Source: Psychrobacter sp. PL19
GTDB taxonomy: Bacteria; Pseudomonadota; Gammaproteobacteria; Pseudomonadales; Moraxellaceae
Reading direction: 5' to 3'
Assembly (NCBI RefSeq): GCF_017875835.1
Contig: NZ_JAGING010000001.1
Coordinates: 1,736,001 to 1,800,000 of the forward strand
DNA length: 64,000 nucleotides
Part shown: positions 19,541 to 28,103 of the stretch, piece by piece
Layout: every line of letters begins with the position of its first letter
How positions within the stretch are numbered: position 1 is the first letter of the stretch
Notes under the pieces: model-generated
What the model was told of the DNA's origin: nothing
Databases searched by the model: none
The model's input: the letters and a program-made list of their open reading frames with translations, nothing else
Program-made: the position numbers and the translations under genes

Positions 19541-20431
19541 ATGATGACGCACCCTATTTTGATGAATCGTCCTATTGTGGTGACCGATAAAGGCGCAGCA
19601 TTATGCCGACCTTCAGAGCGAGTATTTGAATTATTGGACAATCCAGTCAGTCGTTTTACCAAAGAAGATGGCGGAGTCTTACAATATGCTAAAAGTAACG
19701 CCTTACACCCATCTATCGATTTGAATGATTTACCAAATATAGATGCGGAACAAATGCAACCGATTGATATTGATGCTCTAATTAGTGCAAATGACCCGCG
19801 CCACCCACCTAAGATATTGGTGTTATACGGTTCTTTGCGTGAACGCTCATTTTCTAAACTGGCAAGCGAGGAAGCAAGTCGGATATTGCGCTGGTATGGT
19901 TGCGAAGTACGTACTTTTGATCCCTCTGGTCTACCGTTACCTGATAGTACCGATGCTGATCATCCAAAAGTACAAAAATTGCGCGAGTTGGCAGCATGGT
20001 CAAAAGGCATGCTATGGGTAAGTCCTGAGCGCCACGGCAGTATCACCAGTATCATGAAAGCACAGATTGATTGGATTCCGTTATCATTAGGCGGCGTACG
20101 TCCGACTCAAGGCAAAACGCTCGCAGTGATGCAAGTCAGTGGCGGCAGTCAGAGCTTTAATACCGTCAATCAACTGCGTATTCTTGGGCGCTGGATGCGC
20201 ATGATTACCATACCTAATCAATCCTCTATCCCCAAAGCATTTTTAGAGTTTAATGACGATAACCGAATGCAACAGTCGCCTTTGTATGAGCGTATCGTCG
20301 ATGTGTGTGAGGAATTGGTGAAATTTACTTGGCTCACACGTGGTCGCTCCACTTATCTAACCGATCGTTATTCTGAACGCGTAGAAAGCAGTGATGAAGT
20401 TTCACGGCGCGTCCATCAAAAAGCTCTTTAA
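19541..20431 (+). CDS. arsH: ArsH flavoprotein carrying the C-terminal remnant of an arsenate reductase (ArsC) at its N-terminus
   Basis: Residues 1 to about 48 ([33 protein letters not shown]) match the last part of glutaredoxin-type arsenate reductase ArsC, without its catalytic Cys. From about residue 60 the protein is a full ArsH, an NADPH-dependent FMN reductase that oxidises trivalent organoarsenicals; [16 protein letters not shown] is the flavin-phosphate loop. The frame runs through both without a stop. Upstream of the ATG the codons LIDA still read as arsC, preceded by a TAG at the IS3 junction. The original gene was therefore either an ArsC-ArsH fusion or two genes later joined, and the insertion deleted the reductase part. 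ArsB follows after 58 bases. ArsH may still work if translation starts at 19541 or later. Confidence 0.85.
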   Translation: MMTHPILMNRPIVVTDKGAALCRPSERVFELLDNPVSRFTKEDGGVLQYAKSNALHPSIDLNDLPNIDAEQMQPIDIDALISANDPRHPPKILVLYGSLRERSFSKLASEEASRILRWYGCEVRTFDPSGLPLPDSTDADHPKVQKLRELAAWSKGMLWVSPERHGSITSIMKAQIDWIPLSLGGVRPTQGKTLAVMQVSGGSQSFNTVNQLRILGRWMRMITIPNQSSIPKAFLEFNDDNRMQQSPLYERIVDVCEELVKFTWLTRGRSTYLTDRYSERVESSDEVSRRVHQKAL

Positions 20432-20489
20432 CGCCAGATTGCCATAACACCAAATATTTTTAACGTCATTGTTTTATTAAGGCACCTTT

Positions 20490-21800
20490 ATGCTCGCGTT
20501 AGCGATTTTTATCGTCACTTTGACTTTAGTGATCTGGCAGCCAAAAGGACTGGGGATAGGTTGGAGTGCAATGGGTGGCGCATTAGTCGCCTTGCTTTTT
20601 GGGGTAGTACAATTATCAGACGTGGCTATCGTCTGGGACATCGTTTGGGATGCCACCTTTACCTTTGTCGCGCTCATCATCATCTCATTGATTTTAGATG
20701 AGGCTGGGTTTTTTGGTTGGGCGGCGTTGCATGTGGCAAGACTGGGTGATGGAAAAGGTCGGCGACTGTTCCCCATGATTGTTATTTTAGGCGCGTTCAT
20801 TGCCGCTTTTTTTGCCAATGATGGGGCGGCATTGTTACTCACACCTATTGTTATCGCTATTCTATTGCGCCTTGATTTTGCACCCAAATCAGCCTTAGCC
20901 TTTATTATTGCTACTGGCTTTATTGCTGATACGGCAAGCCTACCTTTAGTAACGTCTAACCTAGTCAATATCGTTAGTGCCAATTATTTCGATATTGGCT
21001 TTGGTCGCTATGCTTCAGTCATGGTGCCAGTGAATATCGTGTCGGTTATTACAACGTTACTGGTGTTATGGCTTGTTTATGCGCGCCATATTCCGAAGCA
21101 CTATTCAATGGATAGCCTTAGCTCACCGCAATCCGCTATCAAAGACCCTTTGGTTTTTCGAGCGGCCTTTCCACTGTTGGCCTTATTACTTATCGCTTAT
21201 TTTGCCACTGAGTCACTAGGTCTTGTGATCTCATTGGTGACTGGTATCGCAGCGCTGGTACTTATGGCAATCGCAGGTCGCTGGTGGCAAGGCGGTCGTG
21301 ATACAAAGTTTTCTGTAACCGATGTTCTACGCAAAGCTCCTTGGCAAATCGTCTTATTTTCAATCGGTATGTATTTGGTGGTCTATGGTTTGGGTAATGC
21401 AGGACTCACGGCATATGGCGCGCAAATACTAAATTGGTTAGGGCAACAAGGCAATATAGTTGCAACGTTAGGGACAGGTTTTCTCTCCGCTATTGTGGCC
21501 TCATTGATGAACAATCTACCGTCAACACTTATCGGCGCACTCGCTATTGATCAGGCACAAGTACCTGCTGCAACGCGTGAGCTGATGATTTATGCCAATG
21601 TTATTGGTAATGATTTGGGACCAAAATTTACCCCAATTGGTAGCTTAGCAACCTTGTTATGGCTACATGTACTGGCAGAGAAGGATTATAAAATTAGCTG
21701 GAGTCAGTATATGAAGATTGGATTAGTCATTACTCCACCAGTACTACTCGCAACGCTTTTAGCTTTGGTGTTTTGGTTGCCTGTGTTACCCAGTATTTAA
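20490..21800 (+). CDS. arsB: ArsB-family arsenite efflux transporter
   Basis: Integral membrane protein of 436 residues with about eleven hydrophobic segments, of the ArsB/NhaD ion-transporter superfamily. It exports arsenite or antimonite across the inner membrane. Landmarks are FFANDGAALLLTPIV near residue 110, SLPLVTSNLVNIVSANYF near 150, and GTGFLSAIVASLMNNLPST near residue 335, all typical of ArsB and unlike Acr3. The upstream ArsH gene is 58 bases away, so they form an arsHB unit. No arsR regulator and no intact arsC are visible; whatever lay upstream was lost at the IS3 junction. Expression may now depend on a mobile-element promoter. Confidence 0.93.
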   Translation: MLALAIFIVTLTLVIWQPKGLGIGWSAMGGALVALLFGVVQLSDVAIVWDIVWDATFTFVALIIISLILDEAGFFGWAALHVARLGDGKGRRLFPMIVILGAFIAAFFANDGAALLLTPIVIAILLRLDFAPKSALAFIIATGFIADTASLPLVTSNLVNIVSANYFDIGFGRYASVMVPVNIVSVITTLLVLWLVYARHIPKHYSMDSLSSPQSAIKDPLVFRAAFPLLALLLIAYFATESLGLVISLVTGIAALVLMAIAGRWWQGGRDTKFSVTDVLRKAPWQIVLFSIGMYLVVYGLGNAGLTAYGAQILNWLGQQGNIVATLGTGFLSAIVASLMNNLPSTLIGALAIDQAQVPAATRELMIYANVIGNDLGPKFTPIGSLATLLWLHVLAEKDYKISWSQYMKIGLVITPPVLLATLLALVFWLPVLPSI

Positions 21801-21962
21801 GCCGGAGCTCATTTTTTTTGTTCCATACAAGGGGCCGTAAATGGTCTTATGAAGGAGGTTTTGGAAGAGCCTATAAGAGAACATTTAGGGGTAGAAGATA
21901 TTACCCATAAACCTGTATGAAAATGCAAGGATTATTGGCCTAGACTGAACGAATTTTAAGCG

Positions 21963-22016
21963 AAACCCTCTAACTGAAGTTTTAGTAATTTAACTCCAGT
22001 TAGAGGGTTTTTCTAT
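21963..22016 (+). terminator. Strong terminator of the ars unit
   Basis: Arms AAACCCTCTAACTGAAGTT and AACTCCAGTTAGAGGGTTT around a short AT loop, followed by TTTTTCT. It ends directly at the left inverted repeat of the IS30 element. Confidence 0.88.
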
Positions 22017-22020
22017 TCCT

Positions 22021-23070
22021 AGATTAACACACCAAGTGCAACGCTAAATAATGTCATAGAATACCTGATTTGGTGTTTTGAATCCCAATAGTTTTCTTGG
22101 TCTGCTATTTAATCTATCCTCAATGGCTTGTACTTCATCATCAGATACTTGTCTGAAATCACAGCCTTTAGGCAAGTACTCTCTGATTAGACCATTGGTA
22201 TTCTCGTTTGTTCCTCGTTGCCATGACGCATAAGTATCAGCGAAGTAGAACATACTGTAGAGGCGTTCTTTCACCTCTTTATGCTCAGCAAACTCCTTAC
22301 CATTGTCAGAGGTAATCGTCTTAACGTGTAGTCTAACTGGGGTCAGTAGAGTTACCATAGCATCTGCCACCAGATGAGCGCTCTTTTTAGTGACCCGTTG
22401 CATCTTAAGCAAACCTGTTCGGCGCTCTACTACCGTCACGATGGCCTGTTTGTGGTTTTGACCAATAATGGTATCGGCTTCCCAATCACCAATACGGGAT
22501 CGGTCTTCGACTACTTGCGGACGCTTATGAATAGAGACCCTATCATTGATGCGACCACGAGTCTCGTCAGTCAGCCTTTGACGGTAAGGTTTGGCTTTAC
22601 GTCTTAGACACTGCCATAACCCGCCACCTTGTTTTTTGTCTGTCCACAGGTAGCGATAGATACTCATGTGGCTGATACCGCCATGGACGCCTGCTATTTA
22701 TTCCGGACTCCATTGTAACTTTAGCTTAGCAATGACCTAATCCCAGACGTTTGAAACAATAGTGAAGGCGTTGTTTGCTCGCCGCGCTTTAGCCGTTGTG
22801 TGGGCATGCTTTGGTCGGTAACCACGCTGACTTTCATTTCGTCTGATTTCTCTTGATATGGTGCTAGGACTTCTATTTAATTCGCCTGCTATAAATTTAA
22901 TGCTGTGGTTTGCCCCTTTAAGGGCATAAATCTGATATCGTTCCCCTAGGCTTAGATGTGTATAGCTCATGGTTGCAATCTCACTTTGGCGGTGGATAGT
23001 AACCTTGATGCTAGCGCATCTAGGCCTCTTTTTCACCTGCTCTTTGAAATTGCACTTCACGTGTTAATCT
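22021..23070 (-). mobile_element. IS30-family insertion sequence, transposase inactivated
   Basis: About 1.05 kb, bounded by AGATTAACACACCAAGTGCA on the left and the complement of TTGCACTTCACGTGTTAATC on the right, a good imperfect inverted repeat. It contains one IS30-type transposase interrupted by two in-frame stops. Confidence 0.85.
22044..22970 (-). pseudogene. IS30 transposase with two nonsense codons
   Basis: The N-terminal half from the ATG at 22970 reads SYTHLSLGERYQIYALK and carries the helix-turn-helix SPSTISREIRRNE. The same frame continues through a TAG at 22737-22739 and a TAA at 22698-22700, then goes on as IAGVHGGISHMSIYRYL. The catalytic triad lies beyond the stops in DWEADTIIG, TSDNGKEFA and NENTNGLIREY. 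Because both halves share one frame, this is nonsense mutation and not frameshifting. In relatives the stop sites would be Lys or Gln-type codons. The element should be immobile unless the stops are read through. Confidence 0.85.
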
Positions 23071-23084
23071 AAGATTTAATTGCT

Positions 23085-24038
23085 TTAGAGTAATTGCGTT
23101 TTAGTCCCTTCACGCATATAGCCAGCACGTTTGTAAGCATTAGTAATCATATTTGTATTACAAGACTGAATACCATCTAGTTGGCTCAACTTTTCGGTGG
23201 TTAAATACCATAAATCAGCTAGATCGTCACATAACACATGCCAAAAAAATTGTGATTCCCCACTAATACCAAACAAGCATCTGGTATTTTTAAGTTCGGA
23301 AAGTGCTCTTACAATTTCATTGATAGATTCAGGTCGAGCTTTTATTAGCACAATTGCCTCAGTATCATAGCCAATAAGATTTGGCTCAAAATCTAATCGT
23401 ATGGAAAACACTTCTTCTGCCAGCAGATCATTCATCATTTTTAAGGTTCTGTGTTCACTCATCTGTATAGCTTCAGAAAGACTTTTGATCGAAATTCGCC
23501 CATCTTGCGATAAGACATAAATCAACTTTAATTCATCTGGGGACAATAAGTGTTCAGCCACTATAGATGAAGGGACAGAGGTTTTTTTTAGTTTACTTGC
23601 CCAAGAAAAAGGTTTTAACACCACTTGTGTTTCTACTGTCTTAATGCCTGGCAGCTGTGTAACGATATTATGCATCCAGGGGTGTAAGTCGGCTGGTTTC
23701 TCTAAGCCAATCTCTAAAAAAATTTCAGCTATACCCGTGGTTAAAAACACCACTCTAACTTCTGGACGTTCAGAGAAAAACTGTGCAACTTCTTTTACTT
23801 TACCCAACTTAATACTCAACCAGACATGCACGGTAAATCCATTGTTAACTACCAGCGGGTTCAGTTCAATCACGGTACGAATAATATGTTCATCAAAAAG
23901 CTTGCTAATTCGTCTAGAGAGTTTTTTCTCAGGAATGTCACTGGCCAAGCTTAGTTCTCGCCATGAACCTCGTGGATTTTCTAATAAAGCGTTAATGCAA
24001 GCTTTGTCGATATCATCTATTTTAAAATGTTCATTCAT
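23085..24038 (-). CDS. Double-domain Lrp/AsnC-type transcriptional regulator
   Basis: A 317-residue protein containing two Lrp/AsnC modules in tandem. The first begins IDDIDKACINALLENPRG with helix-turn-helix WRELSLASDIPEKKLSRRIS. The second begins LSPDELKLIYVLSQDGRIS near residue 165 with KSLSEAIQMSEHRTLKMMND. Each is followed by a beta-alpha-beta ligand domain. Single-module Lrp proteins are about 150 residues, so this is a fused pair. It is divergent from the MFS transporter-amidase operon and probably senses an amino-acid-like or amide product to control it, which is inferred. An IS30 element lies just beyond its 3' end. Confidence 0.82.
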   Translation of the reverse strand: MNEHFKIDDIDKACINALLENPRGSWRELSLASDIPEKKLSRRISKLFDEHIIRTVIELNPLVVNNGFTVHVWLSIKLGKVKEVAQFFSERPEVRVVFLTTGIAEIFLEIGLEKPADLHPWMHNIVTQLPGIKTVETQVVLKPFSWASKLKKTSVPSSIVAEHLLSPDELKLIYVLSQDGRISIKSLSEAIQMSEHRTLKMMNDLLAEEVFSIRLDFEPNLIGYDTEAIVLIKARPESINEIVRALSELKNTRCLFGISGESQFFWHVLCDDLADLWYLTTEKLSQLDGIQSCNTNMITNAYKRAGYMREGTKTQLL

Positions 24039-24135
24039 AATGGTTGACTTGTCTAAAAATTAAATATAACCTAAATTTAAGTCTAAAAACAAAATTAAAC
24101 GGATTTATTTGTCTAGACTATAATCATAGGAACTT
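24039..24135. promoter_or_regulatory. Divergent regulator/transporter promoter region
   Basis: A 97-base gap between the Lrp/AsnC-type gene and the MFS gene. GTCTA-containing motifs recur three times: TGTCTAAAAA near 24051, AGTCTAAAAAC near 24081, and the palindrome GTCTAGAC near 24112. Their roughly 30-base spacing fits repeated binding of an Lrp-type protein on one or two faces of the helix. The role is inferred. Confidence 0.4.
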
Positions 24136-25428
24136 ATGGATGAGCCTAATATGAAAAACTCAACGTCTATGGTTAGAAATGTATCACAAAAGAAAGTCAT
24201 TCTTGCAGGAACAATTGGAAATGCTGTCGAGTGGTTTGATTGGACGATATATGCAACATTTGCCGTATTCTTTTCCAAACAGTTTTTCCCCTCTACAGAT
24301 GCAACGGCATCATTATTAGCTACTTTTGCTATTTTTGCTATTGGCTTTTTTATGCGGCCTTTTGGTGGGATAGTCCTGGGAATATTTTCTGACCGATATG
24401 GTAGAAAATCTGCACTAGCAACCACGATCATGATGATGGCTGGTGGCTCGCTAATGATTGCTTTGTCACCAACCTATACAACAATTGGTATTTTTGCCCC
24501 GATTATTTTAGTTTTAGCACGATTATTACAAGGCTTATCTTTAGGTGGAGAGTTCGCCTCTGCTGCAACTTATCTATCTGAAATGGCACCAAAAGAAAAA
24601 AGGGGGTTTTATTCAAGCTTTATGTTCTTTAGTGCAGCCATGGGGATATTACTCGCATCAGGCTTAGCTTGGTTATTAACCAGTATTTTAACAGATCAGC
24701 AAATGAGTAACTATGGTTGGCGCATTCCTTTTCTATTGGGCGCCCTAGGTGGTCTTGTTGGGATGTGGATTCGTCGCTCTGTGCCTGATAGTGAAATGAC
24801 GCATGCTAAGGAAAAAGTTAAAAATCCTTTACTGGTGCTGATCAAAAGTTATCCAAAAGAAACCTTAAGAATAGCTGGAATCTCGATTTTAACTACTTTT
24901 GCATTTTATATATTTGTTATCTATGTCCCAAGCTATGCCATTAATTTTCTGGGTGCGGAATCGAAAGTTGCTTTCGCTGCCAACACCATTGCCTTGGTTG
25001 TATTTATGCTATGTCAGCCTTTGTTTGGCTGGCTATCCGATAAAATTGGACGTAAGCCACAGTTAATCGTTTTTGCTTTAGGGTACTTATTGTTTTTCTA
25101 TCCTATGATTAAGTGGATGGACAGCTCATTTAGCTCAATTTTATTGGTTGAGATGTTTGGCTTAGTGCTCTACGCCTTATATACCTCAATTGGACCTGCA
25201 GTAATGTCCGAACAATTTCCAACGGAAGTTCGAGCGGTTGGGATTGGCGCACCCTATAACTTAGTGGTCGCGTTGCTAGGTGGTACGACACCGTATGTTC
25301 TAACTTGGTCGCAAAGTAACGGTAAACAAGATTATTTTTATTTCATGGTTATCGTTGGTGCAATTTTAACGCTGATCACCTTTATTAAAATGCCTGAAAC
25401 GGTTGGTAAAAAACTGGAAGACATCTGA
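24136..25428 (+). CDS. MFS transporter, metabolite:H+ symporter type
   Basis: A 430-residue, twelve-segment transporter of the MHS group (relatives of KgtP, ProP and ShiA), which import organic acids or zwitterions with protons. The first segment NAVEWFDWTIYATFA is characteristic. The loop-2 motif SDRYGRKSA lies at residues 85-93, and its second-half echo SDKIGRKPQL near residue 300. AGGAAC precedes the ATG at 24136; an internal ATG at 24151 is a possible alternative. The stop overlaps the start of an amidase by one base, so it most likely imports the amide substrate, or a related acid, used by that enzyme. A divergent Lrp-type regulator is adjacent. Confidence 0.9.
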   Translation: MDEPNMKNSTSMVRNVSQKKVILAGTIGNAVEWFDWTIYATFAVFFSKQFFPSTDATASLLATFAIFAIGFFMRPFGGIVLGIFSDRYGRKSALATTIMMMAGGSLMIALSPTYTTIGIFAPIILVLARLLQGLSLGGEFASAATYLSEMAPKEKRGFYSSFMFFSAAMGILLASGLAWLLTSILTDQQMSNYGWRIPFLLGALGGLVGMWIRRSVPDSEMTHAKEKVKNPLLVLIKSYPKETLRIAGISILTTFAFYIFVIYVPSYAINFLGAESKVAFAANTIALVVFMLCQPLFGWLSDKIGRKPQLIVFALGYLLFFYPMIKWMDSSFSSILLVEMFGLVLYALYTSIGPAVMSEQFPTEVRAVGIGAPYNLVVALLGGTTPYVLTWSQSNGKQDYFYFMVIVGAILTLITFIKMPETVGKKLEDI

Positions 25429-26768
25429 TGAACTTGTTAAATATTTCTGCACTCGAGATTGCAAGGATGATTGCAAGAAAAGAGATAACTGTTGTTGATG
25501 TAGTTGAATTCTATATTCATCGTATTAAAACGTATGAAAACTTAGATTGCATTTCAGTATTATTTGAAACTGAGGCACTAGAGCAGGCTAGGCAATTAGA
25601 TGAATTAAATGTAGCAACTAAGCGTTTAAGTCAGTTTCACGGTATCCCAATTCTTTTAAAAGATAATTTAGATGTAAAAGGCTATGTCACCAAAGCGGGT
25701 ACTGTTTATTTAGATCAGATTGCGCCAGAAAGTTGTGCTTTAGTCAGACAACTTGAAAGTTTAGGCTTTGTAATTTTAGGCAAAGTCAAAATGACGGAGT
25801 TAGCTTTTGGGCTCTCTGGACAAAATCCAATGCAAGGCACGCCATATAATCCATGGTCTAAACAGCAATTAGCTCCGGGTGGCTCTTCATCTGGTGCGAG
25901 TGTTGCTGTGGCTGCTGGTTTGTCCCCTTTGTCCATCGGGGGCGATACAGGTGGATCCATTCGTACGCCTGTGGCATTAAATGGCATCTTTGGATTTAAA
26001 CCATCGAGTAATAAGATCGTTGCTTCTGGTGCAGTCGCACTGTCTAAAACTTTAGATACTTTAGGACCGATTGCTTTAAGAAGTGAAGACATTTTCGAAC
26101 TATATGCACTTCTTAGCAATACTCAGATCCCTCAACTTCGATCCGATCTTAATGAGTTGTGTTATTTGGCGGAAGAAGATTTTCCATATCCATTAGATGA
26201 TGAAATATTAAATTTATGGAATGCGCTGTTAATTCAATTAACAGCGCATGGCTTTGTACTTAAAAAATGGCAGCCACCGACTGAATTCAACTTTGAGGCG
26301 CTATCTGACCGCACATCGATGATTATTGCATATGAAAGTTATTTATATCACGGCAAGGACGCAGAAAATGTGCACACCAAGATGTGGCAAGTAGTACGAG
26401 AGCGAGTTTTACGGGGCAAAGATATTTCATCAGAAGATTATCAACAAGTAATTACACAGCGAAGCTCGTTTGAACAGTCGTTTGAACAGTCATTGGTTGA
26501 AAATAATTGCTTATTGTTACCGGTTAGTCCAATTTTTGCCGTTGAGTTAGATGCACAAGATAAGAGTTTTGCTCATGTTGGGAATTATACACGACCTTTT
26601 AATTATCTTGACTCGCCATGCTTTTCTTTTCCAATCGGTAGCAGTTCGACAAACTTACCGATGGGAGTGCAATTAGTCTCTTATCGTGGCAATGATCATT
26701 TATTGTTGGAACAAGTTCAGAATATTATTTCTAGCCTTAATATCAAGCCTAAAGTTGCTGACATTTAA
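25428..26768 (+). CDS. Amidase-signature hydrolase 3
   Basis: Amidase of 446 residues, a little shorter than its neighbours. Lys78 is in GIPILLKDN, the cis-Ser in the GGSSSG loop (151-156), and the nucleophile Ser177 in TGGSIRTPVA. The start codon overlaps the stop of the MFS gene (ATGA arrangement) and GGAAG lies within the transporter's last codons, so translation is coupled. The last third, NYTRPFNYLDSPCFSFPIG and LPMGVQLVS, is the usual family end. Transporter-hydrolase coupling implies uptake followed by intracellular amide cleavage. The chemical identity of the amide is unknown. Confidence 0.9.
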   Translation: MNLLNISALEIARMIARKEITVVDVVEFYIHRIKTYENLDCISVLFETEALEQARQLDELNVATKRLSQFHGIPILLKDNLDVKGYVTKAGTVYLDQIAPESCALVRQLESLGFVILGKVKMTELAFGLSGQNPMQGTPYNPWSKQQLAPGGSSSGASVAVAAGLSPLSIGGDTGGSIRTPVALNGIFGFKPSSNKIVASGAVALSKTLDTLGPIALRSEDIFELYALLSNTQIPQLRSDLNELCYLAEEDFPYPLDDEILNLWNALLIQLTAHGFVLKKWQPPTEFNFEALSDRTSMIIAYESYLYHGKDAENVHTKMWQVVRERVLRGKDISSEDYQQVITQRSSFEQSFEQSLVENNCLLLPVSPIFAVELDAQDKSFAHVGNYTRPFNYLDSPCFSFPIGSSSTNLPMGVQLVSYRGNDHLLLEQVQNIISSLNIKPKVADI

Positions 26769-27047
26769 TCCAGTAATACTATAGAGAATATTTTAATTCA
26801 AAAAACTAAATATTAAATTTATTTACGTAAGTGTATTTATATTAATATTTAATCTAAAAATGCGCTATACCCTAAATTATGTTGGTTACTTTTTATTGTA
26901 ATTAATTAATTAATTTATGTGGCTTTCTATTACATGAGCTTCAGGTATATTATTGACTTAAACAAAGGTCATTTTAATAAAGAATTACTAATTTAATATT
27001 TTATTTAATAGTTAATAATAAAAAATATTATTATATTTTTTATATAC
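26769..27047. other. Very AT-rich spacer
   Basis: About 280 bases of strongly AT-rich sequence with no gene. It leads into a near-consensus sigma-70 promoter at 27048. Such AT-richness is typical of silenced or horizontally acquired DNA. Confidence 0.5.
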
Positions 27048-27076
27048 TTGACAAGTGATTAATTAAATCCTATATT
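27048..27076 (+). promoter_or_regulatory. Near-consensus sigma-70 promoter for the channel operon
   Basis: TTGACA at 27048-27053, a 17-base spacer, then TATATT at 27071-27076. It would give a leader of about 80 bases before the small gene at 27165. Confidence 0.7.
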
Positions 27077-27164
27077 AATAAGACTAATTCAAAGAAATGA
27101 AGTTTTATTTTATTTCCATTATTGTTTTAGTCTTATATTTCAATAACAGGGAAAGGTAAATAAT

Positions 27165-27305
27165 ATGAGTATATCTCTAAAGGAAACACTGAACGCTAAA
27201 GGGATACACCCTAGCGATGAGCATTTAACTAAACTTGAAAAAAATGGAATGAGTACGAACAACTTAAGGGTGAAGAGACCTTTTTTATTTATAGATGATT
27301 ATTAA
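27165..27305 (+). CDS. Small 46-residue protein ahead of the AmiS/UreI-type channel
   Basis: Encodes MSISLKETLNAKGIHPSDEH and ends in LFIDDY. It has a good ribosome-binding site (GGAAAGG eight to ten bases upstream) and a near-consensus promoter before it. The pattern S-L-x-x-x-L-x-x-x-G-I-x-P-S/T-D/E-x-x-L recalls short proteins that I have seen beside amidase and amide-channel genes in other bacteria, but I cannot name a family. The channel gene starts 25 bases after its stop, so the two are likely co-transcribed. It may be a short regulatory or accessory protein. A leader peptide is the alternative. Confidence 0.5.
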   Translation: MSISLKETLNAKGIHPSDEHLTKLEKNGMSTNNLRVKRPFLFIDDY

Positions 27306-27329
27306 AACAAATAATATAGGAAAATAATC

Positions 27330-27848
27330 ATGTTAGGTTTAACACTACTTTATGTTGGCGCTGTCTTATTTATTAACGGACTCTGGCTACTAGGTAAAAT
27401 TGAAGATAAAGAAGTTGCAGTAATAAACTTACTAGTAGGATTTCTAAGTTTTTTAATCGCGATATATTTAGTATTCAACAAATCTCAAGATTTGAATCTA
27501 ATAAGTGCAGGTGCTTTTACCTTTCTTTTTGCTTTTACATACATATGGGTTGGCGCAAATCAATTTTTAAAGTCAAATTCAAAGGGTTTAGGTTGGTTTT
27601 GCTTTTTTGTAAGCCTTACAGCTCTAACTATAGCATTAAATTCGACGTTCAAAATAAGTATGGACATCAGTATTTGGAGCATCTTTAACTGGTATGCTTG
27701 GTCAGTTCTTTGGTTTTTATTCTTTGTTATGCTCAGCTTATCAAAGAATATTCAGAGACAAGTTGGTCTATTTACGATTTTTTGCGCAGTTACGACTGGA
27801 TGGATACCAGGACTACTAATCCTGCAAAATATATATGAGATATATTAA
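27330..27848 (+). CDS. amiS: AmiS/UreI-family amide or urea channel
   Basis: A 172-residue membrane protein with six hydrophobic segments. The beginning MLGLTLLYVGAVLFINGLWL matches the first helix of AmiS/UreI channels, which pass short-chain amides or urea. Further family features are KEVAVINLLVGFLSFLIAIY for helix 2, FLFAFTYIWVGANQF for helix 3, NWYAWSVLWFLFF for helix 5, and TTGWIPGLLIL in the last helix. AmiS proteins are encoded next to aliphatic amidases. Here amidase 3 lies upstream and amidase 4 downstream, which fits amide uptake. The strong promoter at 27048 serves it. Urea transport is possible, but no urease genes are present. Confidence 0.85.
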   Translation: MLGLTLLYVGAVLFINGLWLLGKIEDKEVAVINLLVGFLSFLIAIYLVFNKSQDLNLISAGAFTFLFAFTYIWVGANQFLKSNSKGLGWFCFFVSLTALTIALNSTFKISMDISIWSIFNWYAWSVLWFLFFVMLSLSKNIQRQVGLFTIFCAVTTGWIPGLLILQNIYEIY

Positions 27849-27863
27849 GGAACGTTAGTCAAA

Positions 27864-27987
27864 TATAGTCGATTCACTTTAGAATAAATACAGTGCTACT
27901 AGGATAAACTTTTCGAAGCCTCTGGAGTGGCGCAGCCACCCAGCAAGCGAGTAAAATTTGTACCAGTAGAACGTTATCATGCTTTGA
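27864..27987 (+). repeat. Dispersed MITE-like intergenic repeat, copy D (diverged)
   Basis: Starts TATAGTCGATTCACTTTAGA and shares CAGTGCTACTAGGATAAAC, GAAGCCTCTG, GCGCAGCCAC and CAGCAAGCGAG with the other copies. It is the most diverged copy, with weaker similarity at its right end. It lies between the amide channel gene and amidase 4. Confidence 0.6.
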
Positions 27988-28103
27988 ACTTGATGCACTA
28001 ATTATTATGTATAGGAGGTTTTTATGTCTTAGTTATATTAAAGAGTTTCTGCGAGATAAGGATATCAAACCATAGAGCAAATATTAAAAAAAAGGAATAA
28101 AAA

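Noticed and set aside
20477..20983. A long open frame on the minus strand opposite arsB
   Set aside because: It lies wholly inside the well-supported transporter, has low-complexity composition typical of an antisense frame, and lacks a ribosome-binding site.
21842..21920. Short frame MVLMKEVLEEPIREHLGVE after arsB as a further IS256 remnant
   Set aside because: Only about 26 codons, with weak resemblance to an IS256 transposase segment; not enough to annotate.
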